From NCBI RefSeq assembly GCF_000495835.1, contig NZ_AWGC01000012.1, positions 219,056-283,055 of the forward strand: a DNA stretch of 64,000 bases, given 5' to 3'. The notes under the pieces are model-generated. The model was given only the letters and a program-made list of their open reading frames with translations, was not told the origin of the DNA and searched no databases. Below are positions 1-9,168 of this stretch, piece after piece. This stretch comes from Asticcacaulis sp. AC402. GTDB taxonomy: Bacteria; Pseudomonadota; Alphaproteobacteria; Caulobacterales; Caulobacteraceae. Numbering within the stretch: position 1 is the first letter of the stretch; each line of letters starts with the position of its first letter. The translations under genes and the position numbers were made by a program.

Positions 1-610
1 CGAACTGGCCGAGAAACCACAGCTGCAGCGCCTTGCCGGCGATATTGAGCGAGTCCTTTACGCGCGACTTGTAACTGTCGGGGAACAGGAAGACGATGCC
101 ATCGCGGTACTGGCCGGGATGGATGGCCAGCAATATGCCGGCGATCAGCGCGACAACGAAATTGGCCACACCCGACAAAAGGTTGCCTGCCAACTGAGGG
201 ATCTTTGAGGCGACACCGCCGGCTTGATCACCGAGCGCGTCGATCTGGGCCTGGACTTCGTCGCTTAAGCCCGCCGCCTCGAGCCGGGTCTGTAATTCCG
301 CCCACGCAACAGGCAGTTGCTTGGAGAGGATCTGGACCTGGGCAACGATATCGCGGCCGAACAGGTAGAATGTGGTGGCAACAATGCCGATGACAAGCAG
401 CACCGCAGCAAGGACCGCCAGGGAAGCATTGAGTTTGAAGACGTTCATCGTGGGTTCGGCGATACCGCGCAGGACGACGGCAATCACTATGGCACCGAAA
501 ATGATGATCCACAGGTTCATCAGGTGGTAGGCCAGAAGGGTCCCCGCCACCGCCAGGATCACAAACCCGACCCTTTGCATGAACCCTCGCGTCAGACCAT
601 CGTTTGCCAT
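1..610 (-). CDS. AI-2E family transporter (PerM/YdiK-like), 5' part only
   Basis: The reverse strand is open from an ATG at 610 to the window edge (203 codons, no stop), so the C-terminal part lies outside. The protein begins MANDGLTRGFMQRVGFVILA and has paired hydrophobic helices at about residues 12-47 and 60-83. A soluble amphipathic segment with RDIVAQVQ and Q/L-rich coiled-coil character follows, then another membrane stretch (NLLSGVANFVVALIAGILLA) and the HPGQYRDG...LFPDSYKSRV region. This order (TM hairpin, soluble helical insert, TM, then the FPD/R motif) is typical of the AI-2E exporter/PerM family, inner-membrane proteins of about 350 residues whose substrate is usually unknown. The gene runs in the same direction as the cell-wall genes but is separated from murG by 440 bp of repeats, so it is probably a separate transcript. 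Confidence 0.8.
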   Translation of the reverse strand, partial: MANDGLTRGFMQRVGFVILAVAGTLLAYHLMNLWIIIFGAIVIAVVLRGIAEPTMNVFKLNASLAVLAAVLLVIGIVATTFYLFGRDIVAQVQILSKQLPVAWAELQTRLEAAGLSDEVQAQIDALGDQAGGVASKIPQLAGNLLSGVANFVVALIAGILLAIHPGQYRDGIVFLFPDSYKSRVKDSLNIAGKALQLWFLGQF

Positions 611-634
611 GCGTTTTCCAAACCGTCTCGATTC

Positions 635-742
635 TAGAGCGGGATGAGTTTTGATGGAATCAAAACTCATCCCGCTCTAAGTTTTTGTTTTGTCGCGCAA
701 TTTTTCCGAAAAGTGGTGTCCACCCTATCGGATTGCGCTTTA
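635..742 (+). repeat. R1 dispersed two-hairpin repeat, copy 1 (complete)
   Basis: Complete copy of the main intergenic repeat. Hairpin 1 (about 636-680) is a near-perfect palindrome, AGAGCGGGATGAGTTTTGAT paired with its complement, followed by AAGTTTTTGTTTT. Hairpin 2 has the arms GCGCAATTTTTCCGAAAAGTG and CACCCTATCGGATTGCGC. The stem plus T-rich tail resembles an intrinsic terminator. It lies just upstream of the AI-2E transporter start. Confidence 0.9.
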
Positions 743-985
743 AGCCCCACGCACTACTCCTCAGAGCGTGTAAACTTGCAAGCGATAAGTCGCCTTAAAG
801 AGGGACGTCAGGGTTACAGCTTAAGGCATCGATGCTGATGCTGTGCTCCAACTTCGGTGGGGGGATTAAATTCTCCGGAAGGGCAGCTTACACCAACCCG
901 CGAAAATCTTGACTCATCGTGGGTTGGCAAGGGCGCCAGAGAACGTACTTCGGGCGCCCGAGCTTTTGCGAGGAGCCATGGGGGG
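743..985. other. Unexplained intergenic stretch with several hairpins
   Basis: No convincing gene is present. The stretch is rich in inverted repeats: GCCTTAA/TTAAGGC around 791-827, AACCCGCGA/TCGTGGGTT around 894-926, and GGGCGCC/GGCGCCC around 929-960. The short ORFs crossing it do not resemble any known family and run into the flanking repeats. It could be a structured RNA, a regulatory leader or a decayed repeat; the sequence alone does not decide. Confidence 0.4.
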
Positions 986-1052
986 CGCCTAGTCCGGCGC
1001 TTGAGCTTAAAAAAGCGAATACCAAGCGTCATTCTTTATGAGGCTTGGTATT
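986..1052. repeat. R3 repeat, copy 1 (ATACCAAGC palindrome)
   Basis: The segment GGCGCTTGAGCTTAAAAAA is followed by ATACCAAGCGTCATTCTTTA and GAGGCTTGGTAT. The arms ATACCAAGC/GCTTGGTAT form a 9-bp stem. A second copy lies at about 57700-57770. The element ends at the murG stop codon and may serve as that operon's terminator. Confidence 0.7.
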
Positions 1053-2214
1053 AGGCAGGACCTTGCCTGATCTTGCCTGCGGTGCGTTCGACCAGATCGG
1101 CCAAGAGCTTGGCAGCATCCGGCCGGGCGACCGACTTAGCCGCCTTAGCGCGCATCGGCAGCAAGGCCGCGCCTTCGATCATCGTCCGGATCTCCTCAGC
1201 CAGGCGTTCGACCGTGGCATCGTCCTCGGGGATGACAATGGCCGCCTTGCCCTCCTTAAGCACCTCCGCATTGTAGGTCTGGTGATCGTCGGCAGCGATC
1301 TTGAGCGGGATCAGGATGGCGGGCTTTCCGGCCACAGCCAGCTCGCAAACGGTCGAAGCGCCGGAGCGGCCGATGACGATATGCGCCCGGCCCAGGCGCT
1401 CTGCCATGTCGGAAAAGAAGGGCGAAACCTCGGCATGGATTTCAGCGTCGCGATAGACCTTGGCGGCGGCTTGCGCCTGTTCGGCACGGGCCTGTTGTTC
1501 AACCTCAAGATTGATGCGGATCGAGATCGGTAGCGACGCCAGGGCCTGCGGCACCCTTTCAGACAAAATCCTGGCCCCCTGGGAGCCTCCGGTAACCAGG
1601 ATACGGATGGTCTTGTCGATTGCCGGATAGGGTTCGTCATACAAGGCCTGGATATCCGGCCGTACCGGGTTGCCGACGACCTGGACCTTGCCTTCCAGCT
1701 CCGGCGGCGCCATGCGCAGCACCGGGAAGGCGCAGGCGACGGCGTCGACCTTCTTGACCAGTTGCCGGTTGGAACGGCCCAGCACCGAATTCTGTTCGTG
1801 GATAAGCGTGACATCCTTCCTGCCCAGCGCCGCCAGCAGCGCCGGATAGGACGGATAGCCGCCGAAACCGATGACCGCCCACGGCTTCAGCCGGGCAAAG
1901 GCTTTGCGCGCCTGCAATGTACCCAGCGCGATCTTGATGGCGGCGCGCGCCATGCCGATGGGATCGCCGGCCCTGAAGGTCGCCGCTTCCAGCGACAGGC
2001 GCTCGATGGCCGGGAACTTGTCAGCATAGGCGGCGCCGCGGGCATCGGACGCCAGCACGACTTGCCAACCGCGGGCGATCAGTTCACGCGCCAGGGCTTC
2101 GGCAGGGAACATGTGCCCGCCGGTACCGCCGGCGGCCACCACGGCCAGGGGCGTTGCGGCAAAGGACGAGGCCTTGCGGCGCGGTTTTGGTGGCTTGGCC
2201 AAGTTATGTCTCAC
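1051..2214 (-). CDS. murG: UDP-N-acetylglucosamine--N-acetylmuramyl-(pentapeptide) pyrophosphoryl-undecaprenol GlcNAc transferase
   Basis: MurG adds GlcNAc to lipid I to form lipid II on the cytoplasmic face of the inner membrane. The 387-residue product has the N-terminal glycine-rich loop AAGGTGGHMFPA, the HEQNSVLGRSNR segment, the central VTGGSQGA loop, and the C-terminal IGRSGASTVCELAVAGKPAILIP donor-binding region, all MurG hallmarks. The start used here is a GTG giving a 25-residue basic/proline-rich extension before the conserved core; a TTG a few codons downstream is an alternative. It follows ftsW in transcription order, but a small ABM-fold gene lies between them. In related bacteria murC, murB and ddl follow murG; here repeats and a transporter follow, so the cluster is broken. 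Confidence 0.97.
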   Translation of the reverse strand: MRHNLAKPPKPRRKASSFAATPLAVVAAGGTGGHMFPAEALARELIARGWQVVLASDARGAAYADKFPAIERLSLEAATFRAGDPIGMARAAIKIALGTLQARKAFARLKPWAVIGFGGYPSYPALLAALGRKDVTLIHEQNSVLGRSNRQLVKKVDAVACAFPVLRMAPPELEGKVQVVGNPVRPDIQALYDEPYPAIDKTIRILVTGGSQGARILSERVPQALASLPISIRINLEVEQQARAEQAQAAAKVYRDAEIHAEVSPFFSDMAERLGRAHIVIGRSGASTVCELAVAGKPAILIPLKIAADDHQTYNAEVLKEGKAAIVIPEDDATVERLAEEIRTMIEGAALLPMRAKAAKSVARPDAAKLLADLVERTAGKIRQGPA

Positions 2215-2286
2215 CGGAACTGGAAGTTGCGCTGTTGTAGCCGGGAATCGCGCTGCGCCGCAATTGCGCCACCGGCCTTTCCGCCG

Positions 2287-2580
2287 CTATTTCAATGCCA
2301 GCACCACCGGTCCGGACACGGCATCGGTGACTCCGCCGCCTTCCAGGGTCTCCAGGGTGTCGCGGAAGGAATCGAGAGTCGCGATCATCTGTGGCCGGGC
2401 GGCGGCCATGGTGTCCAGGCTCTCCCACTCGGCTATGATACAGTAGGTGCCTTCACCGGTCCTGATCATATTGGCGTGACGCAGACCCGGCCAGGCGGCA
2501 ACCGTGGTGCGGTGGGCTTCGAGGAACGCTTCCTCGCGGCCGGGCTTAACTTTGAAACGCACAGCATTGAAAGCCGTCAT
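2287..2580 (-). CDS. Small ABM/dimeric alpha-beta barrel protein
   Basis: A 97-residue protein starting MTAFNAVRFKVKPGREEAF. The pattern beta strand, KPGREEAFLEAHR helix, and YCIIAEWESLDTMAAARPQM matches the antibiotic-biosynthesis-monooxygenase-like (ABM) dimeric ferredoxin-fold family, whose members are small cofactor-free oxygenases or heme-degrading/stress proteins. The ATG at 2580 has a GGAGGG ribosome-binding site 7 nt upstream and is preferred over an in-frame ATG 10 codons earlier. It lies between ftsW (53 bp upstream) and murG (72 bp downstream) on the same strand and is probably co-transcribed with them, although it has no known place in peptidoglycan synthesis. The substrate cannot be told from sequence. 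Confidence 0.8.
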   Translation of the reverse strand: MTAFNAVRFKVKPGREEAFLEAHRTTVAAWPGLRHANMIRTGEGTYCIIAEWESLDTMAAARPQMIATLDSFRDTLETLEGGGVTDAVSGPVVLALK

Positions 2581-2633
2581 GTGGGGCCCTCCGGAAGATG
2601 ACAGCATCATTGTACGCCGTCACGCCGGACAAG

Positions 2634-3791
<1,158 letters not shown>

Positions 3792-3845
3792 GACGCTACT
3801 TGCAATTACACGAACAGACGAAGGTCAGGATTCACCGCATCAGGG

Positions 3846-3860
3846 TTAAGATTGGATTAA
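3846..3860. promoter_or_regulatory. Putative CtrA-binding box upstream of ftsW
   Basis: The sequence TTAAGATTGGATTAA matches TTAA-N7-TTAA exactly, 55 bp before the ftsW ATG. CtrA is the master cell-cycle regulator of Caulobacterales and binds this motif at division and flagellar promoters. Functional assignment is inferred from motif and position only. Confidence 0.5.
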
Positions 3861-3984
3861 GAAACATGCGCAAGCCAATGACCCTGAGTCTTCAGCCTCA
3901 AACCAAGTTCAACAGTTAAGCGGTCTCACGGTTCGCAGGGGGGCGGTCAAGCCGGGCGCCTGGGCGACGAAATTCGTGACGCCT

Positions 3985-4088
3985 TAGAGCGGTATGCGTT
4001 TTGATGGAATCAAAACCCCGCTCTAAGTTTTTGTTTTGTCGCGCAATTTATCCGAAACGTGCGTCACACTTTATCGGATTGCGCTCTA
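3985..4088 (+). repeat. R1 dispersed two-hairpin repeat, copy 2
   Basis: TTAGAGCGG...CCGCTCTAAGTTTTTGTTTT followed by the GCGCAATTTATCCGAAACGTG / CACTTTATCGGATTGCGC stem. The first hairpin is imperfect because the left arm reads GGTATGCG while the right arm is shortened. Located between murD and ftsW. Confidence 0.9.
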
Positions 4089-4099
4089 GTCTTTTCCTT

Positions 4100-4328
4100 C
4101 TGACCGTTTCTTCTCCGGGTGGAGGACGAGAGCCGAGCGAATCGCGATCGATCGGCGCGGAGCGACGAGCCTGAGGGGCTTTTCTGAAGTTTCGGAGGAC
4201 AACCGAACATTCAGTATGCCCCTCATCGGCCCTTCGGGCCACTTCTCCCCGCACGCGGGGAGAAGGAGCTGTCGGCATTGACGGGTATTCCCGCCTGGGA
4301 CACTTCTCCCCGCACGCGGGGAGAAGGA
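4100..4328. repeat. R2-type hairpin block with tandem hairpins
   Basis: A degenerate R2 element (GGACGAGAGCCGAGCGAA ... GAGGGGC ... GCCCCTCATCGGC) is followed by two direct copies of the self-complementary ACTTCTCCCCGCACGCGGGG hairpin, at 4241-4267 and 4302-4328, separated by 34 bp. The block lies between the murD stop (4337) and ftsW and is likely to terminate or attenuate transcription. Confidence 0.7.
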
Positions 4329-4336
4329 AGGCTCGC

Positions 4337-5764
4337 CTACGCCCCGATATCCTGGACGCCGGCAACAGCCACAGATTTGGATATCTCGTCGACCGCATCC
4401 CGGAAAGCATCGCCGCGCGCTTCGAAGTCAGCGAACTGATCGAAGCTGGCGCAGGCCGGCGAGAACAGCACGATCTCTTCGCGTCCGGATTTTTCCGCCT
4501 CGGCATAGGCCTGGGCAGTAGCCGTAAACAGCAGCCGCGACTGCGTGCACGGCGCCCCGCTGCCGATGGTTTTTTCGAACAGCTCCGCCGCCTCGCCGAT
4601 CAGGAAGGCGTGTTTCACCCGCGGATACAGGTCGCGCAGTTCGTCGATGCCGCCGGCCTTGGCCTTGCCGCCGGCGATCCAGTAGAATTTGTCGAAGCTC
4701 GACATCGCCTGGCGCGCCGCGTCGGCATTGGTCGCCTTGGAGTCGTTGATGAAGCGGACCTTGCCGATGCGGCCGATCTCCTGCATGCGGTGCGCCAGAC
4801 CCGGGAAGGATCGCATGCCCGTTACGATCTGGTCGGCCGTCAGGCCTATCGCCGTGCACGCGCTGAAGGCCGCCGCCGCGTTCTGCCAGTTGTGGCGACC
4901 GGTCAGGGTGCGTACTGTCTTAAGGTCAATGATATGTCGTGCCCGCGCACCGGTGGCGTCATACAACGCGCCGTTCAAGGCGTAGACGCCGTCGCCGACG
5001 ACGCGACGCGATGAAATGCCGATCAGTTTCGCCGGATGACTGACCCGCATGTCCGAAATCAGCGCTGCCGAATAGTCGTCATCGGCACCGACAACCGCCG
5101 TCTGGCCCTTGTCCTGGTTCATGAAGATGCGTTTTTTCGCCGCGATGTAACCGTCCATGCCGCCGTGGCGATCCAGGTGATCGGGCGACAGGTTCATCAG
5201 GATGGCGACGTCGGGCTTGAAAGTCAGAGTCAGGTCGAGCTGATAGGACGAGGTTTCGATGACATAGATCGAACCCGGCTGCATCTCATCGAGATCCAGA
5301 ACGCCGATGCCGATATTGCCACCGACATGGACGTTCTTGCCCGCCGATTTCAGGACATGACCGATCAGCGCGGTTGTCGTCGACTTGCCATTGGTGCCGG
5401 TAATGGCAATGGTCTTGGGCCGGTTACGCGCCGGAAACCGCGCCAGGGTGCGGGCGAACAGCTCGATATCGCCCAGGACCTGGACATTGGCAGCCTTGGC
5501 GGCCTTGACCGTCCAGTGCGGCTCCGGGTGGGTCAGGGGTACGCCCGGCGACAGCATCAGAGCGTCGAACTCGGCCCAATCGGCCTTTTTCAGGTCCTCA
5601 ACCGTAAAGCCTTCCTTCATGGCGGCGGCGGTTGAGGCGACCTTGTCGTCCCACAGAACCGGTTCCGCGCCGCCAGCCTTCAGCGCGCGCGCTGCCGACA
5701 AGCCTGACCGGCCCAGGCCGAAAATGGCGACACGCTTGCCTTCAAAACCTTTGACAGGGATCAC
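4337..5764 (-). CDS. murD: UDP-N-acetylmuramoyl-L-alanine--D-glutamate ligase
   Basis: MurD is the cytoplasmic ATP-dependent ligase adding D-Glu to UDP-MurNAc-L-Ala. The 475-residue protein begins MIPVKGFEGKRVAIFGLGRS with an N-terminal Rossmann-type UDP-binding domain. It has the P-loop ITGTNGKSTTTALIG at about 121-135, the ETSSYQLD and NLSPDHLDRH central motifs, and NDSKATN plus SPACASFDQF near the C-terminus. The chosen start is a GTG 14 nt after the mraY stop, with a TCCGGAG ribosome-binding site 8 nt upstream; the longer reading frame upstream overlaps mraY and is not coding. Close coupling to mraY indicates one transcript. Confidence 0.96.
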   Translation of the reverse strand: MIPVKGFEGKRVAIFGLGRSGLSAARALKAGGAEPVLWDDKVASTAAAMKEGFTVEDLKKADWAEFDALMLSPGVPLTHPEPHWTVKAAKAANVQVLGDIELFARTLARFPARNRPKTIAITGTNGKSTTTALIGHVLKSAGKNVHVGGNIGIGVLDLDEMQPGSIYVIETSSYQLDLTLTFKPDVAILMNLSPDHLDRHGGMDGYIAAKKRIFMNQDKGQTAVVGADDDYSAALISDMRVSHPAKLIGISSRRVVGDGVYALNGALYDATGARARHIIDLKTVRTLTGRHNWQNAAAAFSACTAIGLTADQIVTGMRSFPGLAHRMQEIGRIGKVRFINDSKATNADAARQAMSSFDKFYWIAGGKAKAGGIDELRDLYPRVKHAFLIGEAAELFEKTIGSGAPCTQSRLLFTATAQAYAEAEKSGREEIVLFSPACASFDQFADFEARGDAFRDAVDEISKSVAVAGVQDIGA

Positions 5765-5778
5765 GCAACAGCTCCGGA

Positions 5779-6894
5779 CTATCTGATCTTCAGGGTGGCC
5801 AGGCCAAGCATGGCCAGCATGGCCGCGACGATCCAGAAGCGGATCACCACGGTCGATTCCGCCCAGCCCAGTTTTTCGAAATGGTGGTGGATCGGCGCCA
5901 TCAGGAAGACCCGCTTCTTCGTCAGCTTGAAATAGCCGATCTGGATCATGACCGACAGGGCTTCCATGACGAACAGCCCGCCGATAATGGCCAGGACGAT
6001 CTCGTGCTTGATTGCCACGGCCACGGCACCGAGGCCGCCGCCCAGGGCCAGCGACCCGGTGTCGCCCATGAAGATCTTGGCCGGAGGGGCATTGTACCAC
6101 AGAAAGCCCATGCCGCCGCCGATGATGGCCGCGCAGATGACGGCGACTTCACCCGAACCCGGCACGAAATGGATGATCAGGTAGTTGGCGAAATTGTAGT
6201 TGCCAACCAGGTAGGCGATCAGGGCGAAGGCGCCGGCGGCCATCATCACCGGCACGATGGCCAGGCCGTCCAGGCCATCGGTCATGTTGACAGCGTTTGA
6301 CGCGCCAACGATCACGAACGCGCCCCAGGCAAGATAGAAGATGCCGAGATTGAACATGAAGTTCTTGGCGACCGGGAAGGTCAGGGTGGTTTGCAGACCC
6401 GGCAGGGCGTCGGGATGTTGAGGCGCCAGATAGACCAGGGCTGCGACCGCGGCGACGGCGATCAGGGCCTGGACGATCAGTTTCTGCGGCCCGGACAGGC
6501 CGGCCGAGGTCTGTTTGGTGACCTTGGCATAGTCGTCGATGAAGCCGAGCAGGCCGTAGGCCATGGTGACACCGAAGACGACCCAGGCGGCGACGGAGCG
6601 CAGGTCGGTCCACAACACCGTGCCGACGGCGATCCCGGCCAGAATCATCAGACCGCCCATGGTGGGCGTGCCCTTCTTGGTGAGAAGATGGCTCTGCGGG
6701 CCGTCCTCGCGGATCGGCTGGCCCTTGCCCTGCTTGGCGCGCATCCAGCGGATGAAGCGCGAGCCCATGGCGACAGCAACGATCATGGCCGTAATCATGG
6801 CCAGGAAGATGCGCACCGTCTGATATTTCATCAGATTGATCAACGGCCAGTGCTCGCCCGATGCCGCAAAGTGCTCATACAGCAGATAAAACAT
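5779..6894 (-). CDS. mraY: Phospho-N-acetylmuramoyl-pentapeptide transferase (lipid I synthase)
   Basis: MraY transfers phospho-MurNAc-pentapeptide to undecaprenyl phosphate in the inner membrane. The 371-residue, ten-helix protein contains the family motifs [65 protein letters not shown] and the cytoplasmic [13 protein letters not shown] loop with its three histidines. The acidic residues of the active site (DD, D and D in those motifs) are intact. The ATG at 6894 has an AAGGCG ribosome-binding site. murF lies 281 bp upstream with an R2 element between them; murD follows after 14 bp. Confidence 0.97.
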   Translation of the reverse strand: MFYLLYEHFAASGEHWPLINLMKYQTVRIFLAMITAMIVAVAMGSRFIRWMRAKQGKGQPIREDGPQSHLLTKKGTPTMGGLMILAGIAVGTVLWTDLRSVAAWVVFGVTMAYGLLGFIDDYAKVTKQTSAGLSGPQKLIVQALIAVAAVAALVYLAPQHPDALPGLQTTLTFPVAKNFMFNLGIFYLAWGAFVIVGASNAVNMTDGLDGLAIVPVMMAAGAFALIAYLVGNYNFANYLIIHFVPGSGEVAVICAAIIGGGMGFLWYNAPPAKIFMGDTGSLALGGGLGAVAVAIKHEIVLAIIGGLFVMEALSVMIQIGYFKLTKKRVFLMAPIHHHFEKLGWAESTVVIRFWIVAAMLAMLGLATLKIR

Positions 6895-7031
6895 TCAACG
6901 CCTTTGTGAACGCCGTCTAAGAGCGGCTTGTTGCGACTCACTATCCCCCGGTGCGTCGTTTGACACCCCTTATCGCACAGGGCGCTCAGGCTCAAGCGCG
7001 GCGTGAGGCGGCATCCGCAAAACGCTGTGAA

Positions 7032-7172
7032 TCCCCCTCTCCCCGTTCTTCACGGGGAGAGGTTAGGGTGAGGGGCGGGGCGTCTTCCGAGCACTCCATC
7101 CTCTGAAGGCCCCTCACCCGATCGCCCACGCTTCGCTCGGCTCTCGTCCTCTCCCCGCACGCGGGGAGAGGT
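7032..7172. repeat. R2 palindromic repeat between murF and mraY
   Basis: CCCTCTCCCCGTTCTTCACG with its complement, TTAGGGTGAGGGGC, an internal spacer, then GCCCCTCACCCGATCGCC, GAGCCGAGCGAAGCG in reverse, and CTCTCCCCGCACGCGGGG. The two ends pair with each other and each end is itself a hairpin. Same family as at 15669, 18831 and 4100. It would form a strong structure between two genes usually co-transcribed. The rest of the 6895-7175 gap holds nothing recognised. Confidence 0.75.
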
Positions 7173-7175
7173 ATT

Positions 7176-8561
7176 TTAATACCCCTCCAGAAGTGCCTTC
7201 ACGATCAGGCCGGCCTTGGAGCCGTTCGAGCCTTTCAACATGACCGCATCACCCGCTTGCAGGCCATCGATCACCGCCGGCAGCAGTTCCGCCGCCGTTG
7301 CCGCATAGCCGCCTTTCAGCGGTTCCGGCAAGGCGTCCCACAGATTCTTCATCAACGGCCCGGCGAGATAGACGGTGTCGACACCCGACGCCACCACCGC
7401 CTCAGCCAGACCGGCGTGCTGAGCGGCTTCGTCGACGCCCAGTTCCAACATGTCGGTCAGCACCGCCACCTTGCGGCCCGAGGTTTCGCACTGGCCCAGG
7501 CTGGCGAGGGTCGCGGTCATCGAGACCGGGTTGGCGTTGTAGCTTTCGTCGATAATCGTCAGCTCGCCGCCCTTGAACGGCTTGGTGATGACCCGGCCAC
7601 GGCCTTCCAGGGTGGCGAAGGATTCCAGCGCCAGAAGCGAGGTGTCGAGATCGACGTCGAGCGCCTCCAGCATCAGCAGCGCCGCCAGGGCATTGACCGC
7701 CTGGTGACGGCCGGTGTGGGACAACGAGAATACGATGTCACGGCCATGGAACCGCGCGGCGACCGAAGCGCGATCACCATTGACGCGGTGTTCAATCAGT
7801 TGCGCATCGACCCCGCCGATTTCGCCAAACGCCGCAACCAGGGCGCCCGAACCGCGCGCCTTGGTGCTGAGGAAATCGAACCAGCGGTTGTCGGCATTGA
7901 GGATGGCCAGGCCACCCGGCACCAGGCCATCGAAGATTTCGGCTTTTGCGGCGGCGACGCCGGCCTCGCCGTCGGGGAAGTTTTCGGTATGAACGGCGCC
8001 GACCGTGGTGATGACCACGGCCTGCGGGGCGACGAATTCCGACAGGGGGGTGATCTCATCGGCATGGTTCATGCCGATCTCGAACACGGCACGTTCGGTG
8101 TCGGCCGGCATCCGCGCCAGGGTCAGGGGCACGCCGATGTGGTTGTTGAAACTCTTGATCGCCGAGTGGGCGCGGCCGGCCTGCTGCAGGCCCTGCATGA
8201 CCATCTGGGTTACGCTGGTCTTGCCAACGCTGCCAGTGACCCCGCCTCGGCGTGTTTGGGGGGCGCGGTTACGGGCGAAGACGGCGATGTCCTCCAGGGC
8301 CGTCTGGACGTCGGGCACCAGCAGGCAGGCGCCGCCATCGATCGGCCGGCGGGTGACGGCCAGGACGGCGCCGGACCCGAAAGCCTGCGCCACGAAATCA
8401 TGGCCGTCGCGCACACCTTGCAGCGCCAGGAAGATGTCGCCTGGCTCCAAGCCGCGGCTGTCGAAATTGATACCACGGGCTTCGGTGATGTTACCGACTC
8501 CGGTCAGGGTACCGCCCGTGGCCCTGGCCAGTTCATCAAAGGTCCACAGCGGGCGAGTCAT
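7176..8561 (-). CDS. murF: UDP-N-acetylmuramoyl-tripeptide--D-alanyl-D-alanine ligase
   Basis: MurF adds D-Ala-D-Ala to UDP-MurNAc-tripeptide in the cytoplasm, finishing the soluble precursor. The 461-residue product begins MTRPLWTFDELARATGG and has the ATP P-loop TGSVGKTSVTQ (about 109-119), the NHIGVPLTLARMP motif, EIGMNHADEI, and the IIDESYNANPVSM C-terminal domain signature. The ATG at 8561 has a CAGGAG site 8 nt upstream; a longer start 10 codons earlier is less supported. In typical dcw clusters murE precedes murF; here the upstream gene is a rhamnose mutarotase 62 bp away on the same strand, so murF may share a transcript with sugar-utilisation genes. Confidence 0.95.
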   Translation of the reverse strand: MTRPLWTFDELARATGGTLTGVGNITEARGINFDSRGLEPGDIFLALQGVRDGHDFVAQAFGSGAVLAVTRRPIDGGACLLVPDVQTALEDIAVFARNRAPQTRRGGVTGSVGKTSVTQMVMQGLQQAGRAHSAIKSFNNHIGVPLTLARMPADTERAVFEIGMNHADEITPLSEFVAPQAVVITTVGAVHTENFPDGEAGVAAAKAEIFDGLVPGGLAILNADNRWFDFLSTKARGSGALVAAFGEIGGVDAQLIEHRVNGDRASVAARFHGRDIVFSLSHTGRHQAVNALAALLMLEALDVDLDTSLLALESFATLEGRGRVITKPFKGGELTIIDESYNANPVSMTATLASLGQCETSGRKVAVLTDMLELGVDEAAQHAGLAEAVVASGVDTVYLAGPLMKNLWDALPEPLKGGYAATAAELLPAVIDGLQAGDAVMLKGSNGSKAGLIVKALLEGY

Positions 8562-8623
8562 GCGCGTCACTCCTGAAAAGAAGTTCGCCATTAAGCCCGC
8601 GCCTTGTTCGAAGGCAAGCGGCT

Positions 8624-8938
8624 TTACGCCATGTAGAAGACGGATTTCAGCGGAGTTACGACCGGCGAGTTGTCCGGATTGGTGTCCATGATGTCGGCCA
8701 TATAGGCCCACCATGTCTTCATCAGCGGCGTACCGGGCAGTTCGTCCATGGTGTGGTTTTCGGTGCGTTTGAGCACGCCAAACAGGGTCAAGCTCTTTTC
8801 GTCGAGGAAGATCGAATAGTCGAAAACACCCGCCTGATGCAACAGGTCCGACAGCTCCGGCCAGATCTCATCGTGGCGCTTTTGGTACTCGGCTTCGAAG
8901 CCGGGCTTGAGTTGCATGGTGAAGGCGATGGTTTCCAT
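8624..8938 (-). CDS. rhaM: L-rhamnose mutarotase
   Basis: This enzyme interconverts alpha and beta anomers of L-rhamnose, feeding the intracellular catabolic enzyme with the right anomer. The 104-residue protein shows the RhaM pattern: [22 protein letters not shown] near the N-terminus, [20 protein letters not shown], and the C-terminal [17 protein letters not shown] stretch, with the His/Tyr/Trp residues of the dimeric alpha-beta barrel active site. The ATG at 8938 has a CAGGAG ribosome-binding site. It belongs functionally to the rhamnogalacturonan/rhamnose locus although it sits next to murF. Confidence 0.93.
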   Translation of the reverse strand: METIAFTMQLKPGFEAEYQKRHDEIWPELSDLLHQAGVFDYSIFLDEKSLTLFGVLKRTENHTMDELPGTPLMKTWWAYMADIMDTNPDNSPVVTPLKSVFYMA

Positions 8939-8971
8939 GGGGTTCTCCTGAAAGGGTCTGAATGCGGCTAA

Positions 8972-9166
8972 GGGGCCCCCTCCGTCTCGACGCGTTTCGG
9001 CCCTTAAGGGCCTCACTTGCTCGCCACCTCCCCATCAAGATGGGGAGGAGAAGTAATTGAAAATCTGCTTTTTTCTTCCTTCTCCTCCCTACCGAAGGTG
9101 GGGAGGTGGCGAGCAAGCAAGCCAGGCCGCAGGCCATTGGCGAAGCGCGTCGAGACGGAGGGGTCC
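8972..9166. repeat. Large inverted repeat between rhaM and the acetylesterase
   Basis: The arm at 8972-9053 (CCCCCTCCGTCTCGACGCG ... CTTGCTCGCCACCTCCCC) is imperfectly complementary to the arm at 9078-9166 (...GGGGAGGTGGCGAGCAAG ... CGCGTCGAGACGGAGGGG), with a short AT-rich loop. It forms a long cruciform-capable hairpin. It differs in sequence from R1 and R2. It ends right at the acetylesterase stop codon and probably terminates that transcript. Confidence 0.75.
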
Positions 9167-9168
9167 TC

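Noticed and set aside
857..1054. 65-codon plus-strand frame in the first intergenic region
   Set aside because: Its end is a translation of the R3 repeat and it runs into the murG stop; no coding evidence.
4241..4328. Two direct hairpin copies resembling a CRISPR start
   Set aside because: Only two units, each self-complementary with the common CTCCCCG...CGGGGAG motif, no cas genes, no spacer series.
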